The notes under the pieces: generated by a model | The model's input: the letters and a program-made list of their open reading frames with translations, nothing else | The model's database searches: none | Told to the model about the DNA's origin: nothing | Translations under genes and position numbers: made by a program | Shown: one piece after another, positions 18,622 through 26,937 of the stretch | Position numbering within the stretch: the stretch's first letter is position 1 | How the letters are laid out: each line of letters starts with the position of its first letter | NCBI RefSeq assembly: GCF_024448935.1 | Contig: NZ_JAMOIE010000002.1 | Coordinates: 1 to 64,000 of the forward strand | Origin: Stutzerimonas stutzeri | Lineage (GTDB): Bacteria; Pseudomonadota; Gammaproteobacteria; Pseudomonadales; Pseudomonadaceae | DNA length: 64,000 nt | Direction: 5' to 3'

Positions 18622-20001
18622 GTGCCCAGTTCAGCCTTCGCCACCCTGCCCCTCAGCCCTGCAACGCTGGCCAACCTCGACGCGCTCGGCTATGCCGAAA
18701 TGACACCGATTCAGGCGCAAAGCCTGCCGGTCATGCTTAAAGGTATGGACCTTATCGCGCAGGCGAAGACCGGCAGTGGCAAGACCGCCGCCTTCGGTAT
18801 TGCCCTGCTGGAGCCAATCAATCCGCGCTATTTCGGCTGTCAGGCGCTGGTGCTTTGCCCCACCCGCGAGCTGGCCGATCAGGTCGCCAAGGAACTGCGC
18901 CGGCTGGCGCGCTCGGCAGACAACATCAAGATCCTGACGCTTTGCGGCGGCGTCTCCATCGGCCCGCAGATCGGCTCGCTGGAGCACGGCGCCCATATCA
19001 TCGTCGGCACGCCTGGGCGCGTTCAGGAACACCTGAAAAAGGGCACGCTGAAACTCGACGGCCTCAACAAGCTGATCCTCGACGAAGCCGACCGCATGCT
19101 CGATATGGGTTTCTACGATGCGATTGCCGAGATCATCGGGCAGACCCCGAGCAAGCGGCAAACCCTGCTGTTCTCGGCGACCTACCCCAGCGGCATCAAG
19201 CAACTGGCGTCGGCCTTCATGCGCGATCCGCAGCAGGTCAAGGTCGAAGCCCTGCATGACGACAGCCAAATCGAGCAGCGCTTCTACGAGATCGATCCGG
19301 AAGAGCGCATGCAGGCGGTTATTCGCATCCTCGCCAGCTTCCGACCCGAGACCTGCGTGGCCTTCTGCTTTACCAAACAGCAGTGCCAGGAACTGGTCGA
19401 CGCTCTCACCGAGAAGGGTATCTCTGCCATGGCGCTGAACGGCGATCTGGAGCAGCGCGACCGCGACCAGGTGCTGGCCATGTTCGCCAACCGCAGCCTG
19501 TCGGTGCTGGTCGCGACCGACGTCGCGGCCCGCGGTCTGGATATCGATGCGCTGGACATGGTGATCAACGTCGAGCTGGCGCGTGATTCCGAAATCCACA
19601 TTCACCGGGTTGGACGTACCGGTCGCGCCGGCAAGAAAGGCATCGCCATCAGCCTGGTCGCCCCAGCCGAAGGCCACCGCGCCCAGGCCATCGAGGACCG
19701 GCAGAAAGCGCCGCTCAATTGGCAGCCCCTGAGTGATCTGAAAGGGCAGCCAGGCGAACCGCTGCAACCGCCGATGGTGACGCTGTGCATCGGCGCAGGC
19801 CGCAAGGACAAGCTGCGCCCCGGCGACATCCTCGGCGCGCTGACAGGCGATGCGGGAATTGCGGGCAAGCAGGTGGGCAAGATCGCGATCTTCGATTTCC
19901 AGGCATTCGTTGCAGTCGAGCGCGATGTCGCCAGGCAGGCGCTCAACCGCTTGAATGCCGGAAAGATCAAAGGACGGTCGTTGAAGGTTAGGCAGCTATA
20001 A
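18622..20001 (+). CDS. dbpA: ATP-dependent RNA helicase DbpA
   Basis: A 459-residue DEAD-box helicase acting on 23S rRNA hairpin 92 during 50S subunit assembly. Motifs: Q motif near MTPIQAQSLP, Walker A AKTGSGKT (residues 49-56), DEADRML, SAT, then HIHRVGRTGRAG in domain 2. The last 75 residues (TLCIGAGRKDKLRPGDILGA onward) form the DbpA RNA-binding domain, which separates it from other DEAD-box proteins. It starts at GTG 18622; no better ATG exists. The stop codon lies inside the left arm of the repeat element that follows. Confidence 0.95.
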   Translation: MPSSAFATLPLSPATLANLDALGYAEMTPIQAQSLPVMLKGMDLIAQAKTGSGKTAAFGIALLEPINPRYFGCQALVLCPTRELADQVAKELRRLARSADNIKILTLCGGVSIGPQIGSLEHGAHIIVGTPGRVQEHLKKGTLKLDGLNKLILDEADRMLDMGFYDAIAEIIGQTPSKRQTLLFSATYPSGIKQLASAFMRDPQQVKVEALHDDSQIEQRFYEIDPEERMQAVIRILASFRPETCVAFCFTKQQCQELVDALTEKGISAMALNGDLEQRDRDQVLAMFANRSLSVLVATDVAARGLDIDALDMVINVELARDSEIHIHRVGRTGRAGKKGIAISLVAPAEGHRAQAIEDRQKAPLNWQPLSDLKGQPGEPLQPPMVTLCIGAGRKDKLRPGDILGALTGDAGIAGKQVGKIAIFDFQAFVAVERDVARQALNRLNAGKIKGRSLKVRQL

Positions 20002-20137
20002 GCTGGAGGCTGGAGGCTGGAGGCTGGAGGCTGGAGGCTGGAGGCTGGAGGCTGGAGGCGCATGTTCAGGTCTTGCCAATCCTGTCAAGATTTTTCTTCC
20101 AGCCTCAAGCTTCAAGCTGCTTCTGATCGTCCCGCCT
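19990..20137. repeat. dispersed AGGCTGGA inverted-repeat element, copy 1 (expanded)
   Basis: The left arm (GCAGCTATAAGCTGGAGGCTGG...) pairs in reverse with the right arm (CCAGCCTCAAGCTTCAAGCTGC, about 20099-20121) across a centre of about 40 bp. The same arm sequences recur after tkt and after ahcY. The left arm begins inside the last codons of dbpA. In this copy the left arm has been lengthened by tandem duplication. It could act as a long hairpin at the 3' end of the dbpA message. Confidence 0.75.
20002..20057 (+). repeat. 7-bp tandem repeat, 8 copies of GCTGGAG
   Basis: Eight perfect head-to-tail copies of GCTGGAG, starting directly after the dbpA stop codon and sitting in the left arm of the dispersed inverted-repeat element. 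Copies elsewhere in the window hold only one or two units, so this array looks like local slippage expansion and should vary in number between strains. Confidence 0.95.
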
Positions 20138-20163
20138 TCCGGCCTGCAGCGCTTTTATCGTCT

Positions 20164-20387
20164 TTATCGCTTACAACGACCCGCGAGCCCAGGGACCCCA
20201 GATGGCAACAAGCTCTTGTACTGGAACCCATCGGGCAGCTGGAGCAATTCCAGGCCGGTGCTCAGGTCCTTGGTCGGGCCGTAGCTGCTGCGACCAGGCC
20301 GGCGCCGCGACCTTGTGCGTTACCCACGGCGAAGGCTTCGAGCGTGCCGAGAAACGGCGTGCTGACGAGGACGGCGGCGGCTGGCAT
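20164..20387 (-). pseudogene. PhoX-like (DUF839) phosphatase N-terminal remnant
   Basis: On the minus strand one frame gives MPAAAVLVSTPFLGTLEAFA (the end of a Tat-type leader) followed by VGNAQGRGAG. After a frame change the next gives SYGPTKDLSTGLELLQLPDG and FQYKSL. This is the conserved opening of PhoX/DUF839 phosphatases (YGPL--D--TGLPLL-LP-GF-Y-S). The remaining roughly 550 residues are absent. The fragment ends at a TAA soon after. It is therefore a frameshifted, deeply truncated remnant. The rest of the 20.1-20.6 kb gap holds only the repeat element and the yccS promoter region. Confidence 0.6.
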
Positions 20388-20599
20388 CGTGTTCACGGTT
20401 CTTGCGGTGTCCTCTTTACAGGAATGGGAGGGGGCGGCATGAATGAAGCCTGACGAATGCAGCTAAACGATGACCGTGCGGTTTCGTTCCGACGATGCGA
20501 GACGGATGGACGGTATAAGCTTTGCTTCGATTGCCGTGACATCAGCCCACGGCCGACGTCCTACCTTCCTCTTATCCCAGCCAGGTCCGACTCGTTTTT

Positions 20600-22786
20600 A
20601 TGCGCTCACCCTCGCTCAGCCATTCCCTGCGCCAGCTCTGGGCGCTGGACAAGTTCGGCTACAGCCTTCGCGTACTGATCGCACTGGCCGGCAGCATGGG
20701 ATTGAGCTGGTACCTCTCCCAGCCATCGATGATGATTCCCTTGTTCCTCGGCGTCATTGCCAGCGCCTTGGCGGAAACCGACGACAGCTGGCTAGGGCGG
20801 TTATCGGCGCTGCTGGTCACACTGCTGTGCTTCAGCATTGCCGCGGCTTCGGTGCAGCTGCTGTTCCCCTTCCCTCTGCTCTTCGCGCTCGGCATGGCGG
20901 CAGCAGCGTTCGGCCTGGTGATGCTCGGTGCGCTGGGCGAACGCTACGCGACCATCGCCCAGGCGACATTGATTCTGTCGATCTACAGCATGATCGCAGC
21001 CGACCAGCGTGGCGGCGAGGCGCTGTATCCCTGGCGCGACCCGCTGCTGTTAGTGGCGGGCGCGACCTGGTACGGCCTGCTTTCCGTTGTCTGGAATGCG
21101 CTCTTTGCGCACCAGCCCGTACAGCAAAGTCTGGCTCGCCTGTACCGGGAGCTGGGGCAGTACTACAAACTCAAGGCCGCCCTGTTCGAGCCGGTGCGCC
21201 AGTTGGACGTGGAAGAACGTCGCCTGCAACTGGCGCAGCAGAACGGCCGGGTGGTCAGCGCGCTGAATGCCACCAAGGAAACCCTGCTGCATCGCCTGGG
21301 CAATGGCCGGCCCGGAGCGAAGATCAGCCACTCCCTCAAGCTCTACTTCCTTGCACAGGACCTGCACGAGCGCGTCAGCTCCTCGCACTATCCTTACCAG
21401 GAGCTGGCCGAGGCGTTTTTCCACAGCGACGTACTGTTTCGTTGCGGCAGACTGCTGCGCTTGCAGGGCGTGGCTTGCGCGGACCTGGCGAATGCCGTCC
21501 AGCTGCGTCAGCCGTTTCGCTACAGCGAAGCCAATGCACAGGCACTGGCGGATCTGGAGTCTTCGCTCGAACACCTGCGGCTGCAGAGCAACCCGGCGTG
21601 GCGCGGGCTGTTGCGCTCACTGCGGGCATTGTCCGGCAATCTGGCGACCATCCAGCGCCAGCTATCCATGGCGACCAACCCCGACGCCCTGGAAGGGGAA
21701 CAGGACAGCAGCCTGCTGGACCGCGAACCGCAATCGGTGCGTGACGCCCTGTCTCGGATTCGCCTGCAACTGACTCCCACGTCTCTGCTCTTCCGCCATG
21801 CCCTGCGCATGAGCCTGGCGCTGGTGTGTGGCTATGCGGTGCTCCATGCGATCCACCCGGAGCAAGGCTACTGGGTATTGCTGACCACGGTCTTCGTCTG
21901 CCAGCCGAACTACGGTGCAACAAGAATCAAACTGGTGCAACGCGTGACCGGCACCGTGGCGGGGCTGGTTGTGGGCTGGGCGCTGTTCGATCTGTTCCCG
22001 AGCCAGCAGGTGCAGGCGCTATTTGCCGTGGTTGCCGGCGTGGTGTTCTTCGCCACGCGTAGCAGCCGCTACACCTTGGCGACCGCGGCGATCACGCTGC
22101 TGGTGCTGTTCTGCTTCAACCAGGTCGGTGACGGCTATGGGCTGATCTGGCCGCGCCTGGTCGATACACTGCTAGGCAGCCTGATCGCCGCGGCCGCGGT
22201 ATTTCTGATCCTTCCCGACTGGCAGGGCCGACGCCTTAATCAGGTCGTCGCCAATACTCTCAGTCGCAGTGCCGACTACCTGCGCCAGATCATGCGCCAG
22301 TACGAGAGCGGTAAACGAGACGATCTGGCGTACCGACTGGCGCGGCGCAATGCACATAACGCAGACGCGGCGCTGTCCACGACGCTGTCCAACATGCTTC
22401 TGGAACCGGGGCACTTTCGCAAGGACGCCGAGACCGGATTCCGCTTTCTGATCCTCTCGCACACGTTGCTCAACTACCTGTCGGGCTTGGGCGCCCACCG
22501 CGAGAGTCTGCCCGACGATGCGCGTGACGAAATGCTGGAAAGCGCCGCCAAGCGGCTGGCCGATAGCCTCGACGAACTGGCTGTATCCTTGCAGTGCAAT
22601 CAGCCGGTGGCCGTATACAGCGAAGACGAAGAGGCCCTTGCCCAGCAGCTCGAGCAGGCGCCTGATGACATGGACGATGCACACCGCCTGCTACAGACCC
22701 AGCTGGGTCTGATCTGCCGGCAGCTGGCGCCGCTGCGTAGCATGGCCAGCCACCTGGTTCGCCAGCTACCGACACCTCAGGGCTGA
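20600..22786 (+). CDS. yccS: YccS-family membrane protein (FUSC-type)
   Basis: A 728-residue inner-membrane protein. Two blocks of about six helices (residues about 15-165 and 395-530) are each followed by a long soluble helical segment. The second block contains HPEQGYWVLLTTVFVCQPNY, the FUSC/YccS hallmark. This architecture matches the YccS/YhfK group, related to aromatic-acid efflux proteins (AaeB), with no firmly established substrate. ATG 20600 fits the family start. Its last ten bases overlap the convergent periplasmic-binding-protein gene. Confidence 0.92.
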   Translation: MRSPSLSHSLRQLWALDKFGYSLRVLIALAGSMGLSWYLSQPSMMIPLFLGVIASALAETDDSWLGRLSALLVTLLCFSIAAASVQLLFPFPLLFALGMAAAAFGLVMLGALGERYATIAQATLILSIYSMIAADQRGGEALYPWRDPLLLVAGATWYGLLSVVWNALFAHQPVQQSLARLYRELGQYYKLKAALFEPVRQLDVEERRLQLAQQNGRVVSALNATKETLLHRLGNGRPGAKISHSLKLYFLAQDLHERVSSSHYPYQELAEAFFHSDVLFRCGRLLRLQGVACADLANAVQLRQPFRYSEANAQALADLESSLEHLRLQSNPAWRGLLRSLRALSGNLATIQRQLSMATNPDALEGEQDSSLLDREPQSVRDALSRIRLQLTPTSLLFRHALRMSLALVCGYAVLHAIHPEQGYWVLLTTVFVCQPNYGATRIKLVQRVTGTVAGLVVGWALFDLFPSQQVQALFAVVAGVVFFATRSSRYTLATAAITLLVLFCFNQVGDGYGLIWPRLVDTLLGSLIAAAAVFLILPDWQGRRLNQVVANTLSRSADYLRQIMRQYESGKRDDLAYRLARRNAHNADAALSTTLSNMLLEPGHFRKDAETGFRFLILSHTLLNYLSGLGAHRESLPDDARDEMLESAAKRLADSLDELAVSLQCNQPVAVYSEDEEALAQQLEQAPDDMDDAHRLLQTQLGLICRQLAPLRSMASHLVRQLPTPQG

Positions 22787-23538
22787 GGCAGCGACACTGG
22801 GGCCGGCAGCCCATGGCGATGGAAGATTTCGGCATAGCTGCCATCCGCCAGCATCGCTTCGATCTCACGATTGAACGTGGCGAGGATCTCCTCCCGCTGC
22901 GGATGGTCAGTACGCACCACCAGCGAGAGGTCCAGCAAGCTGAACGCCCCAGGCACAAACCGATAGGCGTCCTGCAGATCCCTGAGTTCTCGGTGCAGAT
23001 GAAACAACACCGTGCGCTCATCTTCCAGCGTCAGGTCGATGCGTCCCGCGCCGAGCATCTTGGCCAGTTGAACGAAGTTGGCAGCGTAGCCCTTGTTCAG
23101 CCGGGCATCGTGCTCTAACGCCTCACTGTAGGCGTAACCCCGAACCAGCCCGATTCGATACGGAATCAGGCTGTCCCGGCCGCTGTATGCGATGTGCTGG
23201 TCGCGCCGCCGAATCCAGCGCACGCGATTGGTCAGAAAGGGCCGCGAGTAGCTGCCGTATTCCATCCGGCCCGAGGCGGGCCAGGCATTGACCAGGTCGT
23301 ATCGGCCATACCGAAGGCCCAGCAGGGCGCGCTCCCAGGGCACCTCGATGTAATCCACCTGGTAGCCCGCGCGACCAAGGGCAGTTCGAACCAGCTCCAC
23401 CGACAGGCCACCGCCAGGCAAGCGCTGGTCCGTATACGGCGGCCAGACGTTGCCAGCCAGACGCAGCACCTCAGCCTGAGCCGTGAACGTGCTTATCGTC
23501 AGTAGCGCCAGCAACAGCAGAGTCCATGTTCGTTTCAC
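22777..23538 (-). CDS. periplasmic solute-binding protein, family 3
   Basis: A 253-residue protein with a signal peptide (about 1-22, ending TAQA) and a single SBP_bac_3 fold. It contains VLRLAGNVWPPYTDQRLPGG, then GLSVELVRTALGRAGY and a central KMLGAGRIDLTLED. Such proteins bind amino acids for ABC import, but no permease or ATPase gene is adjacent. Orphan members like this are common in pseudomonads and may feed a distant transporter or serve a sensory role. The ligand is unknown. Confidence 0.85.
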   Translation of the reverse strand: MKRTWTLLLLALLTISTFTAQAEVLRLAGNVWPPYTDQRLPGGGLSVELVRTALGRAGYQVDYIEVPWERALLGLRYGRYDLVNAWPASGRMEYGSYSRPFLTNRVRWIRRRDQHIAYSGRDSLIPYRIGLVRGYAYSEALEHDARLNKGYAANFVQLAKMLGAGRIDLTLEDERTVLFHLHRELRDLQDAYRFVPGAFSLLDLSLVVRTDHPQREEILATFNREIEAMLADGSYAEIFHRHGLPAPVSLPQP

Positions 23539-23697
23539 GACGTTCTGTCCCGCTCTTGATAATGGCCAGGTACCGTCGGCCCCAAGTACAAATCAGGCCG
23601 CTTATCCGAGGCTGGCCGTTCCGATCGCCGAGGGGCACTGCATCTACCGAGCCGGGGGAGTACCATGCCGCGTTTTCAGGCGTGACCGGGGTGAGCA

Positions 23698-24882
23698 GTG
23701 TTGCAGACGGACGTGGTAGTGATTGGTGCAGGCGCAGCCGGTTTGATGTGCGCTTTCACAGCGGCGGCGCGAGGCCGTCAGCTACTGCTGCTGGACCATG
23801 CCAACAAGGCCGGCAAGAAGATCCTCATGTCGGGCGGCGGGCGCTGCAACTTCACCAATATTTACACCGAGCCCGCCAACTTTCTGTCCGCCAATGCTCA
23901 TTTCTGCAAATCAGCTCTGGCACGTTACACCCAATGGGATTTCATCGAGATGACCAGCCGCCACGGCGTGCCCTATCACGAGAAGAAACTCGGTCAGCTG
24001 TTCTGCGACAACAAGGCCAGCGACATCCTCGACATGCTGCTCGACGAGTGCCAGCAGGCCGGAGTCGGCCTGCATCTGAACACCGCCGTGCAGTCCGTTG
24101 AGAAAACCGAAGACGGCTATCTGTTGCGCAGTAGCATCGGCGACCTCACCTGCCAGTCGTTGGTGATCGCCACCGGAGGGCTGTCAATCCCAACGCTGGG
24201 CGCCAGTGGCTTCGGCTACCAGATTGCCCGGCAGTTCGGCCACACCGTGCTGCCGACCCGCGCCGGCCTGGTGCCCTTCACCATCACCGAGCCGCAATTG
24301 AAGTCGATGTGCGAGGCGCTGTCGGGGACTTCGGTCGAGGACTGTCTGGTCAGTTGCAATGGCCAGAGCTTCCGAGAAAACATCCTGTTCACCCATCGCG
24401 GACTCTCCGGGCCGGCGATCCTGCAGGTGTCTTCGTACTGGCAGCCGGGTGATGTCATCGAGATCAACCTGCTGCCACACCTGAACCTACCCGAATGGCT
24501 GGACGAGCAGCGCTGCGAGCGGCCCAACACCGAGCTGAGGACTCTGCTCAATGAGCTGTTCACTCGTAAGATGGCAGGGTTGCTGGCCGAGCATTGGTTC
24601 GTGTCCAAACCACTGAAGCAGTACAGCCCAGCCGAGCTCCAGGAAGTGGCCGCCAAACTCGGCAGCTGGCAGCTGGTTCCGGCCGGGACCGAGGGGTATC
24701 GCACCGCGGAGGTGACCCTCGGCGGCGTGGATACCAGAGAGGTGTCTTCGAAGACCATGGAGTCGCAAAAAGCGGCGGGGCTGTACTTCGTCGGCGAAGT
24801 GCTGGATGTCACCGGCCATCTGGGCGGCTTCAATTTCCAGTGGGCCTGGGCGTCCGGCTATGCCGCGGCGCAATACGTATAA
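23698..24882 (+). CDS. NAD(P)/FAD-dependent oxidoreductase, BaiN/HI0933 family
   Basis: A 394-residue flavoprotein. The N-terminal dinucleotide motif VVVIGAGAAGLMCAFTAA is followed by the family marker GKKILMSGGGRCNFTN. The C-terminal FAD-binding closure is LYFVGEVLDVTGHLGGFNFQ with WAWASGYAAAQ. The family includes BaiN (a bile-acid-pathway reductase in clostridia) and uncharacterised HI0933/YhiN proteins; the reaction in Pseudomonas is unknown. GTG 23698 follows GGGGTGAG, which decides the start. It is a stand-alone gene. Confidence 0.9.
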   Translation: MLQTDVVVIGAGAAGLMCAFTAAARGRQLLLLDHANKAGKKILMSGGGRCNFTNIYTEPANFLSANAHFCKSALARYTQWDFIEMTSRHGVPYHEKKLGQLFCDNKASDILDMLLDECQQAGVGLHLNTAVQSVEKTEDGYLLRSSIGDLTCQSLVIATGGLSIPTLGASGFGYQIARQFGHTVLPTRAGLVPFTITEPQLKSMCEALSGTSVEDCLVSCNGQSFRENILFTHRGLSGPAILQVSSYWQPGDVIEINLLPHLNLPEWLDEQRCERPNTELRTLLNELFTRKMAGLLAEHWFVSKPLKQYSPAELQEVAAKLGSWQLVPAGTEGYRTAEVTLGGVDTREVSSKTMESQKAAGLYFVGEVLDVTGHLGGFNFQWAWASGYAAAQYV

Positions 24883-24920
24883 TGGCCCACGGCGGTGATT
24901 TCCGACCCCGGGACGCTCGA

Positions 24921-25109
24921 TCATTCGCCAGGCAGATTTGACGGCGGCGAAACCTCGCGTGGTCCGGCCGGGTCGGTCGCGGTGTTCTGGTATTCCTGCT
25001 GGTTCTCGCTGTTGTTGTCCAGCGCCGAGGGTTCGTCATCTGGCGAACAGGCGACCAGCATCAGCGAAAGCGATAACGCGGTGGCGACAGCGATACATTT
25101 CGATTTCAT
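24921..25109 (-). CDS. small lipoprotein, unknown function
   Basis: A 62-residue protein: signal peptide MKSKCIAVATALSLSLMLVA followed by lipidated Cys (LVAC), then an acidic, Asn/Gln-rich mature tail of about 40 residues. A textbook ribosome site (AGGAGG) precedes the ATG at 25109. No known domain. It lies next to a second small lipoprotein on the same strand and may be co-transcribed with it. Confidence 0.75.
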   Translation of the reverse strand: MKSKCIAVATALSLSLMLVACSPDDEPSALDNNSENQQEYQNTATDPAGPREVSPPSNLPGE

Positions 25110-25172
25110 GCAGACCTCCTTCAGAAGGCGCCTCGCAAGTCGCGAGACGCCCTGACGAGCTGACTGAGCTTC

Positions 25173-25535
25173 TTACTGCGAGGAACCGGTACCGGTACCG
25201 GTGGGGTTGGGGGCGGTGCCGGAACCCGATTCGGTACCGAGACCGCTACCATTGTCAGCGGGCGCCGTGTCCATATTGCCCGAGCCGGTCGTCATGCCGG
25301 TTCCGGTGCCGGTCTCCGCACCTGCACCAGTCCCGGTGCCCGTAGTGCCCGGCCCTGCACCCGTTCCGGCGCCAGTGCCAGTGCCAGTGTTGGCCGGCGG
25401 TGTGCTGCTCGGTTGTGGTGGCGTTGGCTGCTCTGTAGTGGGCTGCGGCGGCGTTTGTTCACGTTCAGGTTCGTCCGGGCCACAGCCGACCAATAGCAGG
25501 CCCAGGATAGGGGCAGATAGATATGCAAGACGCAT
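25173..25535 (-). CDS. low-complexity Gly/Thr-repeat lipoprotein
   Basis: A 120-residue predicted lipoprotein: MRLAYLSAPILGLLLVGCGP gives a lipobox (LVGC), then a Pro/Gln/Thr-rich linker and a mature region dominated by Gly-Thr and Gly-Ala dipeptides. GGAGGTG stands 6 bp before the ATG at 25535; the frame extends upstream but without a signal peptide. The DNA encoding the repeats is itself quasi-periodic (GGTACCGGT-like hexamers), so length variation between strains is likely. No function is assigned; it could be an envelope spacer. Confidence 0.75.
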   Translation of the reverse strand: MRLAYLSAPILGLLLVGCGPDEPEREQTPPQPTTEQPTPPQPSSTPPANTGTGTGAGTGAGPGTTGTGTGAGAETGTGTGMTTGSGNMDTAPADNGSGLGTESGSGTAPNPTGTGTGSSQ

Positions 25536-25834
25536 GGTGTCACCTCCACGAGTTGAAGCCGACGGGCAGCGCCGGCAAAACGAATATTCGAATCCTTCTT
25601 GAAACTGACCCTGCGGCGGGGCGAGAGTGCCCCCCCGCGAACGGGCGAGGCCAAGTCGACCGCTCAACGGCGCCTGGTTAAGGGGCACGCCAGCTGCCAG
25701 ACAGCCAAGACGGCCCACCCCACGCGAATCCGGAATCGGTTGGTAAAAGAGTATGGCGGAGCCGGACAGTTCACTAAGTGAACAGGTGCAGCGCCTGAAC
25801 CAACAGCTCAGGCAATTGCACAAAACCCTGCGGC

Positions 25835-25855
25835 GCCGGGGCGCTGCGCCCCGGC
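25835..25855. terminator. strong GC hairpin after the hemerythrin gene
   Basis: GCCGGGGCGC-T-GCGCCCCGGC, a perfect 10-bp inverted repeat 12 bp past the hemerythrin stop (minus strand). On that strand a short T-rich run (GGGTTTTG) follows within 12 bases, so it probably terminates the hemerythrin transcript. Confidence 0.6.
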
Positions 25856-25866
25856 AACGGAACGAA

Positions 25867-26340
25867 TCAGGCAGCCTGGCTGGCACTGAGTTCCTTCTTC
25901 AAGCGGTTTCGCAATTCGGACATCTGCTGGCCCATTTCTTCCAGCCGGGCCTTGTCGAACAGCTCGCGAGCCTTGGGAAACATCTCCGATTCCTCTTCCT
26001 CGATGTGATGCTCAAGCAACTCCTTGCACACTTTGACGCGCCCGGAGAACTCGACGCTGGATGGATCGGTGGCCTTGAGGTCGGGCAGTACCAGCGAATC
26101 CACCGCGCGGTGCTCTTCCTTGGCCTCATAAAACATTTTCAGCTCTTCCTTGCTGCCGGCTTCCTTGTAGGCGGGATAAAGGATCTGCTCTTCGAGCCGG
26201 GTATGGATGGTGACTTCCATCTCCAGTTTCTGCAGCAATTCGGTGCGGGTCTTGACGGCGCGCTCAGTGCTATCGGTCAGGCGCGTCAGGATATCCTTCA
26301 CTTTCTGGTGGTCGTCGATCAGCAGGTCGATGGCGTTCAT
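25867..26340 (-). CDS. hemerythrin-domain protein
   Basis: A 157-residue all-helical protein. The hemerythrin HHE-type metal ligands are visible as DDHQKVK (residues 9-15), HTRLEEQILYP with the His and Glu pair (about 46-56), EEHRAVD, and HHIEEEESEMFP (about 111-122). These would bind a di-iron centre for oxygen, nitric oxide or iron handling. ATG 26340 follows GGAAACCC. It lies downstream of the DUF3509 gene on the same strand, with a hairpin between, so expression is probably separate. Confidence 0.92.
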   Translation of the reverse strand: MNAIDLLIDDHQKVKDILTRLTDSTERAVKTRTELLQKLEMEVTIHTRLEEQILYPAYKEAGSKEELKMFYEAKEEHRAVDSLVLPDLKATDPSSVEFSGRVKVCKELLEHHIEEEESEMFPKARELFDKARLEEMGQQMSELRNRLKKELSASQAA

Positions 26341-26426
26341 AGGGTTTCCTCATCGCTGTCAGGCTTCGCGAAGCACCCAGGCGCTTCGGCCGGGTCGGAT
26401 CGCCTGCGCTGGATTGCGCAGCGAGT

Positions 26427-26450
26427 GCGGTCGGCCTGCGGGCCGACCGC
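26427..26450. terminator. GC-rich hairpin after the DUF3509 gene
   Basis: GCGGTCGGCC-TGCG-GGCCGACCGC, a perfect 10-bp stem five bases past the DUF3509 stop on the minus strand. It lacks a T tract, so it is either a weak terminator or an mRNA 3'-end stabiliser. Confidence 0.5.
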
Positions 26451-26455
26451 TCGGT

Positions 26456-26734
26456 TCAGGCGTACTCGTAGGTGGGCAGCTCGGTGCGACTCTGGCTCTG
26501 CAACCGGGCGATTGCAGGCGACATGCCAGCCTCCAGCGCCAGGTCACGACGAATGGAGCTGATGACCCATTCCAGCTGAATGTCGGCCTGGGTCTGTCCC
26601 TTCGAGAGCGCGCGCTTGATGATGTCCCGATCATCGTTACGCAGCGTCAGTAGCAGCCCGCCATCCGGACGAGGAGCAGTGAGCACTTCGAACTCAGGAA
26701 ACGCGGCAGCGAGAGTTTTTTCAGCGGCGATCAT
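26456..26734 (-). CDS. DUF3509 domain protein
   Basis: A 92-residue cytoplasmic protein matching the small DUF3509 family, largely confined to pseudomonads. Its hallmark is the RPDGGLLLTLRND segment (residues 22-34) followed by a basic helical half with VISSIRRDLALEAG. Function unknown. The start at 26734 has GGAG 11 bp upstream. It appears monocistronic, followed by a strong hairpin. Confidence 0.8.
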   Translation of the reverse strand: MIAAEKTLAAAFPEFEVLTAPRPDGGLLLTLRNDDRDIIKRALSKGQTQADIQLEWVISSIRRDLALEAGMSPAIARLQSQSRTELPTYEYA

Positions 26735-26937
26735 TATTGTGTACTCCGGTTATGGACCAGCATCCATAGCAGGAGCAGCGTTCGTGCCAACCCAGTAGAG
26801 ATCAATATGTACACGAAATTCAGTGACTTACGTCACATAATAGCGTTTTGTATGCATGCAAAACGCATGAACCCGCTGTTCCTGGCATGCATTCTGCTCT
26901 GCCCAGTGAACAACCGCCGACTACCGCTGTCGCCGGC

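Noticed and set aside
19990-20137. CRISPR array at the GCTGGAG repeats
   Set aside because: The units are 7 bp with no spacers; it is a simple tandem repeat within an inverted-repeat element.
20062-20442. 126-codon plus-strand frame after dbpA
   Set aside because: It runs antisense through the PhoX remnant and through the repeat element; composition is not protein-like.
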